The position numbers and the translations under genes are program-made. Shown one piece after another: positions 60,342 to 64,000 of a stretch of DNA of 64,000 bases (position 1 is its first letter; each line of letters opens with the position of its first letter). The notes under the pieces are model-generated. The model worked only from the letters and a program-made list of their open reading frames with translations. It had not been told where the DNA came from and searched no databases. Source of the DNA: SABI01 sp963663665 (GTDB lineage: Bacteria > Spirochaetota > Spirochaetia > Sphaerochaetales > Sphaerochaetaceae); contig CAXXKP010000001.1 in the NCBI GenBank assembly GCA_963663665.2, positions 930,001 to 994,000 on the forward strand, written 5' to 3'.

Positions 60342-60868
60342 TATGAATCCTTTTTATTCTGACCACCAGATTCAAGTCTTCCGAAAATCATTGCTTCAAT
60401 TTCTTCACGAGGACGATCTAAGGATAAAGAAGATTCATCGATGAGAATTCGAAGTGCATTATCGTACAATTTTCTCTCTTGAACAGGAAGCTCTTTTATT
60501 TTTGATCGGTGATAGAGTATTTGGACAACTCTGGCAATAGATCCAATTGATCCTTCAGTTAATAACTCAACGTTCATCTGATAACGAGCTTTCCAATCAA
60601 TTGGGACTTGCTCAAGTTTGTGTGTGATTGATGAAAGAGCTTGCATCGCCTCTGAAGGTTGTACAATAGGTCTGATTCCCAATTCGAGAACTTTATGGAT
60701 TGGAACCATTACTGTCATATCAGAAATATCTAAGAATATTTCATAATACATACTGGTTGTTCCACGAAGAGTTTTTTCTTCTATTTTTTTGATTACACCA
60801 ACTCCTTGGAGCGGGTAAACTACATGGTCACCAAGGACAAATGATGGAATATTTTCAACAGAATTCAT
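60341..60868 (-). CDS. carD: CarD-family RNA polymerase-binding regulator
   Basis: A 175-residue CarD/CdnL protein. The N-terminal RNAP-interaction domain is a Tudor-like barrel (FVLGDHVVYPLQGVGVIKKI, STMYYEIFLDISDMTVMVPI); the C-terminal part is helical and DNA-binding, with the conserved WKARYQMNVE and LYHRSKIKELPVQERKLYDN segments. It stabilises open promoter complexes, chiefly at rRNA-type promoters. First of carD-ispD-ispF, an order conserved in spirochaetes. No Shine-Dalgarno precedes the ATG, and the -10 box ends 6 bases upstream, so the mRNA may be leaderless. Confidence 0.93.
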   Translation of the reverse strand: MNSVENIPSFVLGDHVVYPLQGVGVIKKIEEKTLRGTTSMYYEIFLDISDMTVMVPIHKVLELGIRPIVQPSEAMQALSSITHKLEQVPIDWKARYQMNVELLTEGSIGSIARVVQILYHRSKIKELPVQERKLYDNALRILIDESSLSLDRPREEIEAMIFGRLESGGQNKKDS

Positions 60869-60874
60869 AATTTG

Positions 60875-60903
60875 ATTATAGCCTAAAATTAGCTAAACAA
60901 CAA
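60875..60903 (-). promoter_or_regulatory. Promoter of carD, placed for a leaderless transcript
   Basis: On the minus strand TTGTTG (60903-60898), 17 bases, TATAAT (60880-60875). Only 6 bases separate the -10 box from the carD ATG at 60868, so transcription would start on or within a base or two of the initiation codon. Confidence 0.65.
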
Positions 60904-60941
60904 GTATGGCAAAAATGTTATCTTTAGGATATATTGTCGTG

Positions 60942-62477
60942 ATGGAAAAGAAATTACGTTTTAGTGGCGTGCTTTTACACCCCACAAGTTTATATGGAAA
61001 ATATGGAATTGGAGATCTCGGCGAAGAGGCAAGAGAATTCATAAAGATGCTAGATGAATCCGGAGTTGGGATGTGGCAAATCCTTCCATTAACTCCTGTT
61101 GGGTTTGGTAATTCTCCTTATGCAGCTCAGTCTGCCTTTGCCGGTAATGAACTTCTAATTAGTATTGATGAGTTAGTAAAGGATGGGCTACTTCTCATAG
61201 AAGATATTCCTGAATTACCTCAGTTTTCTGATTTGTATGTAGATTTTGAGAAAGCCGCTAAATTCAAATTCCCACTTTTACAAGTCGCTGTAACTCGATT
61301 TGAGAAAAATAAAGAGTACCAAGATTTCCTTTCCACTCACTCCTATTGGATTGAGGATTATGCTCTTTATAAAGCACTTTGTGATTATTACCAAGACACA
61401 CGGTGGTATGAAAAATGGGATGATGGTTTAAAAAGAAGAGATCCCTCAGCTCTATCTGAATGGGCTCTCAAATTATCTTCTGAGGTAGAATCGTATAAAG
61501 TACTCCAATTCTTTTTCTTTCAGCAGTGGCAACGCCTCCATACATTTGCGACAGAACACCATATTGCAATCATCGGTGATATTCCTATATTCGTTGCCCA
61601 TGATAGTGCTGACTCTTGGGTATATCATGATTATCTTAAAATGGATGAAAGTGGACATGTTAAGAAGATTGCAGGTGTTCCACCTGATGCATTCAGCCCA
61701 ACTGGTCAGTTATGGGGAAATCCTGTATATAACTGGGAAGCTTTAAAGAAAGATGGTTATTCATGGTGGATTAAAAGAGTCACCCATCAACTTTCTCTCA
61801 CTGACATGATAAGAATCGATCATTTTCGAGGTTTTGAAGCTGCATGGGAGGTCCCTTTTGGAGACATTACTGCTGAAAATGGGAAATGGGTGAAGGCTCC
61901 AGGAAAAGATTTCTTTAATGTGTTACGGAACCAATTAGGATATCTACCCTTTATCGCCGAGGATCTTGGTGTTATTACAAAGGACGTTGAATTTCTTAGA
62001 GATTCAAACAATTTCCCTGGAATGAAGATATTCCAATTTGCTTTCAATGTTATTGAGAATGGAGTTCTTGATGCTCATCATCCATATTTACCTCATAATT
62101 GGGATTCGCTCTGTGTTGCCTACACTGGTACACATGATAATACCACAACAAGGGGCTGGTATGATTCTCTGATGGATAGAGAGAAGGATGCAATTCGAAG
62201 GTATCTGAGCTGTGGTGATGATTCTATTGTTTGGTATGCTATTCGTGCGGTAATGGCAAGTAGTGCTATGTATGCAATCATTCCGTTCCAAGATATCCTT
62301 GAGCTCGATGGGTCTGCTAGAATGAATTTTCCTGGTACGTGTGGTGGAACTAATTGGGCCTATAAAGTAACTCCAGGTTCTTTTAATACCTCAATAAAAA
62401 ACAAGATTATTTCAATGATAGCCCCTTTTGGTCGAGATGGAAAACTTGAAGACCTCAAAGAAGCCATCACAGGTTAA
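60942..62477 (+). CDS. malQ: 4-alpha-glucanotransferase
   Basis: A 511-residue GH77 amylomaltase. RFSGVLLHPTSLYGKYGIGD opens the enzyme; WQILPLTPVGFGNSPYAAQS, MIRIDHFRGFEAAWEVP with the nucleophile Asp, FIAEDLGVIT with the acid/base Glu, and YTGTHDNTTTRGWYD with the transition-state Asp are all present. It rearranges maltodextrins and glycogen side chains in the cytoplasm. The ATG at 60942 fits the family; an in-frame ATG at 60906 would add 12 residues. No clear ribosome site is seen. Its 3' end overlaps the next gene tail to tail by 11 bases. Confidence 0.95.
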   Translation: MEKKLRFSGVLLHPTSLYGKYGIGDLGEEAREFIKMLDESGVGMWQILPLTPVGFGNSPYAAQSAFAGNELLISIDELVKDGLLLIEDIPELPQFSDLYVDFEKAAKFKFPLLQVAVTRFEKNKEYQDFLSTHSYWIEDYALYKALCDYYQDTRWYEKWDDGLKRRDPSALSEWALKLSSEVESYKVLQFFFFQQWQRLHTFATEHHIAIIGDIPIFVAHDSADSWVYHDYLKMDESGHVKKIAGVPPDAFSPTGQLWGNPVYNWEALKKDGYSWWIKRVTHQLSLTDMIRIDHFRGFEAAWEVPFGDITAENGKWVKAPGKDFFNVLRNQLGYLPFIAEDLGVITKDVEFLRDSNNFPGMKIFQFAFNVIENGVLDAHHPYLPHNWDSLCVAYTGTHDNTTTRGWYDSLMDREKDAIRRYLSCGDDSIVWYAIRAVMASSAMYAIIPFQDILELDGSARMNFPGTCGGTNWAYKVTPGSFNTSIKNKIISMIAPFGRDGKLEDLKEAITG

Positions 62478-64000
62478 TACGTTCTAAATCTCGTAATGGG
62501 TGGATGTTAATGCTATTATCATACCACCCTCTCACACTAGAGGTATCAATGACATGGAGAGAGAATCCCGAATGTATTGGGAAGATAATTGCATCTTCAA
62601 GGAGTATATCCTGAGCTGTTTCAATATATCCGTTTCTTTCTATCTCATTGTTACTCTTTAGAGCCTTTTCTAATAAGTTGTCATACATCACATTTGAATA
62701 GTTGGCAATATTATATGTACTGGCGCTACTAAATAGAGGTAAAAAGGCGAATGGGTCCTTGAAGTCTCCAGCCCATGTTATATAAGAAAGATCATACGGG
62801 TTTTCTCTAGGATATCGACTATATAATGATAATGGCACAGTATCTACTATGATGGGAATTTCTAAATTAGTAGCCCATATTATTGCAAGTTGAGATGCTG
62901 TCTCTTGTATTGGTGCGCCTCTGTGAACAGCTATGTTGAGAGGAGGTAGCGAAGAGAATGATTCATATCCTGCCTCAGATAGAAGAGAAAGAGCTTCCCT
63001 TTCAGATTCCCCTTCAATATATGTTTTCTCTACTGTATGCGATGTGGTCAAAGGAATTAATGTTTTTGATGGAAAAGGCTGCCCGCTATTAGCTCGTATT
63101 TCATCCCAAGGGGTGATAAGAGAGATGGCCTTTCTCACCCTCGAATCACTATAAGGGCCTTCTTTTGCACTAAAATAGAAGAATCCTGTTGAATACGTTT
63201 GCTGTAAGTGTAGATCTTCTTTATTTCTGAGTAGTTGAATTGGGACATAGGCAAGTATCCATTGTGCTGATTTATCCAGGTAGGATTCAATAGCTCCTTT
63301 TTCATCTTTTATAAGAATTTCAATGTAATCACTTTTTACCAATTGTGCATCACGATAGTATCTATTCTTCTCAAGAATAACATGCTCCTCATCTATTTCT
63401 TTAAGAGAGTATGCACCACTGGTAATAAGGGGATGTATCCCATTTTTAAATGAATCAGGATGAATTGCTGCGAAAGTTACGTTTGCTAGGAGAGCTGGCA
63501 AGTAGGGCGCTTTGTTATTGAGGTGTATCTCTATTTGGTATTCTGACTTTTCATATATCCCAATACTATCTTTTTTCTCAGTTCCTTGACGATACTCCTT
63601 TGCCCCTTCTACCACATCAAAGAGACTTACTAAATAACTTTTTTCTGTTTTTTGATTAGCGCTTTCAAGTAGGTGAAGCCAAGATTTTATAAAGGTTTTA
63701 GCTGTGATTGGGTCATAATTTGAAAATAAAGCATCATTATGTAATGTAAAAGTCCAAATCAGACCATCATTACTAACATCCACTTTTTGAGCTATTGCTA
63801 GAATCGGGTCACCCGTTTTCCCATCTATTCGGTATAAACCTTCATAAAGACCTTCTAAAATAAGCAATGAAAGTTCGTCATTTGCAACAAATGGATCAAG
63901 TAGAGGTGTATCTTCTCCCTCTAAATACCCAATAATGAAAGTCTTTTTACTATCTAATGGGGGGAGTACAAAATCCTTCTTTCCTTTGCTATAGAGAAAA
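62467..64000 (-). CDS. Oligopeptide ABC transporter substrate-binding protein (SBP_bac_5), 5' end outside window
   Basis: The frame is open to the window edge, so the signal peptide and first residues are missing; about 511 codons are visible. An early GYLEGEDTPLLDPFVANDEL corresponds to the family start, where a statement of position is followed by the first ligand strand. LILEGLYEGLYRIDGKTGDP, WTFTLHNDALFSNYDPITAK and SGAYSLKEIDEEHVILEKN are classic OppA blocks, and the C-terminal NYSNVMYDNLLEKALKSNN fits too. It would bind peptides outside the inner membrane; permease and ATPase genes are not visible here. Confidence 0.93.
   Translation of the reverse strand, partial: FLYSKGKKDFVLPPLDSKKTFIIGYLEGEDTPLLDPFVANDELSLLILEGLYEGLYRIDGKTGDPILAIAQKVDVSNDGLIWTFTLHNDALFSNYDPITAKTFIKSWLHLLESANQKTEKSYLVSLFDVVEGAKEYRQGTEKKDSIGIYEKSEYQIEIHLNNKAPYLPALLANVTFAAIHPDSFKNGIHPLITSGAYSLKEIDEEHVILEKNRYYRDAQLVKSDYIEILIKDEKGAIESYLDKSAQWILAYVPIQLLRNKEDLHLQQTYSTGFFYFSAKEGPYSDSRVRKAISLITPWDEIRANSGQPFPSKTLIPLTTSHTVEKTYIEGESEREALSLLSEAGYESFSSLPPLNIAVHRGAPIQETASQLAIIWATNLEIPIIVDTVPLSLYSRYPRENPYDLSYITWAGDFKDPFAFLPLFSSASTYNIANYSNVMYDNLLEKALKSNNEIERNGYIETAQDILLEDAIIFPIHSGFSLHVIDTSSVRGWYDNSINIHPLRDLERINL

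Noticed and set aside
1..64000. CRISPR arrays, insertion sequences, prophage or integrative elements
   Set aside because: No spaced direct-repeat series, transposase, integrase or phage gene was seen, and composition is even throughout. The only sizeable direct repeat is the duplication inside the LpoB-like gene.

Overview
The window is a stretch of ordinary, gene-dense, AT-rich bacterial chromosome that looks spirochaetal. The clues are archaeal-type PheS/PheT of 512 and 564 residues, an EF-G with the mitochondrial-like AHIDSGKTT P-loop, a CarD-IspD-IspF operon, BMP-family purine-type uptake genes, many lipoproteins, and substrate-binding proteins with an ...FASGAAEK signal. A host-associated, sugar- and organic-acid-fermenting member of the Sphaerochaeta/Treponema side of the phylum fits, but I cannot name the genus. 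I see no phage, IS element, integrase or CRISPR array.

Layout. 1-6.5 kb: 5' part of a molybdenum hydroxylase (xanthine dehydrogenase type) and a four-gene BMP/nucleoside ABC transporter. 6.8-9.1 kb: PfkB-type sugar kinase, dCMP deaminase and a membrane-anchored esterase. 9.2-12.8 kb: Na+-pumping oxaloacetate decarboxylase oadG-oadA-oadB, with two biotinyl domains in OadA. 13-19.2 kb: an orphan ORF, Nudix hydrolase, SIMPL lipoprotein, GNAT acetyltransferase, GH36 alpha-galactosidase and a divergent mutarotase-like protein. 19.2-23.7 kb: five lipoproteins (COG3014-like, LpoB-like, three LPP20-like). 24.2-30.2 kb: c-di-GMP locus with a GGDEF/EAL phosphodiesterase facing a histidine kinase and a REC-GGDEF cyclase. 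30.4 kb: tRNA-Cys. 30.7-33.9 kb: DeoR regulator, malate/lactate-type dehydrogenase and malic enzyme. 34-36.5 kb: helical protein, AlaX-type editing protein and VTT membrane protein. 36.5-40.3 kb: purine salvage operon hpt, a second phosphoribosyltransferase, purA, purB. 40.4-46.4 kb: SulP transporter, flavin reductase, pyruvate dehydrogenase E1 alpha/beta and purH. 46.5-49.7 kb: pheS-pheT. 49.7-51.4 kb: lipoprotein, Bcp peroxiredoxin, zinc-ribbon protein. 51.6-55.8 kb: GH57/GH38-like glycosidase with a GPH sugar symporter, then HIT protein. 56.1-59.1 kb: EF-G and a RecA-like ATPase. 59.1-64 kb: ispF-ispD-carD, malQ and a truncated oligopeptide-binding protein.

How it works together. Two themes recur. 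One is purines: BMP transporter plus xanthine-type hydroxylase, two phosphoribosyltransferases, purA, purB and purH. The other is the malate/oxaloacetate/pyruvate node: a dehydrogenase and malic enzyme under a DeoR regulator, a sodium pump that decarboxylates oxaloacetate, and PDH E1. Two sugar-utilisation loci (alpha-galactosidase and the GH57-like enzyme with symporter) each have inverted repeats placed like operators.

The best candidate for something undescribed is the 5' leader of the flavin-reductase/PDH-E1 operon (about 42225-42312). It can fold into a 14-bp bulged helix whose 7-nt bulge is complementary to the Shine-Dalgarno region, an arrangement expected of a riboswitch-like translational switch. 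Also notable are an apparently leaderless carD transcript, a tandem-biotinyl OadA, ten-base-phased repeats over the deoR promoter, and a recent in-frame 33-nt duplication in the LpoB-like gene.
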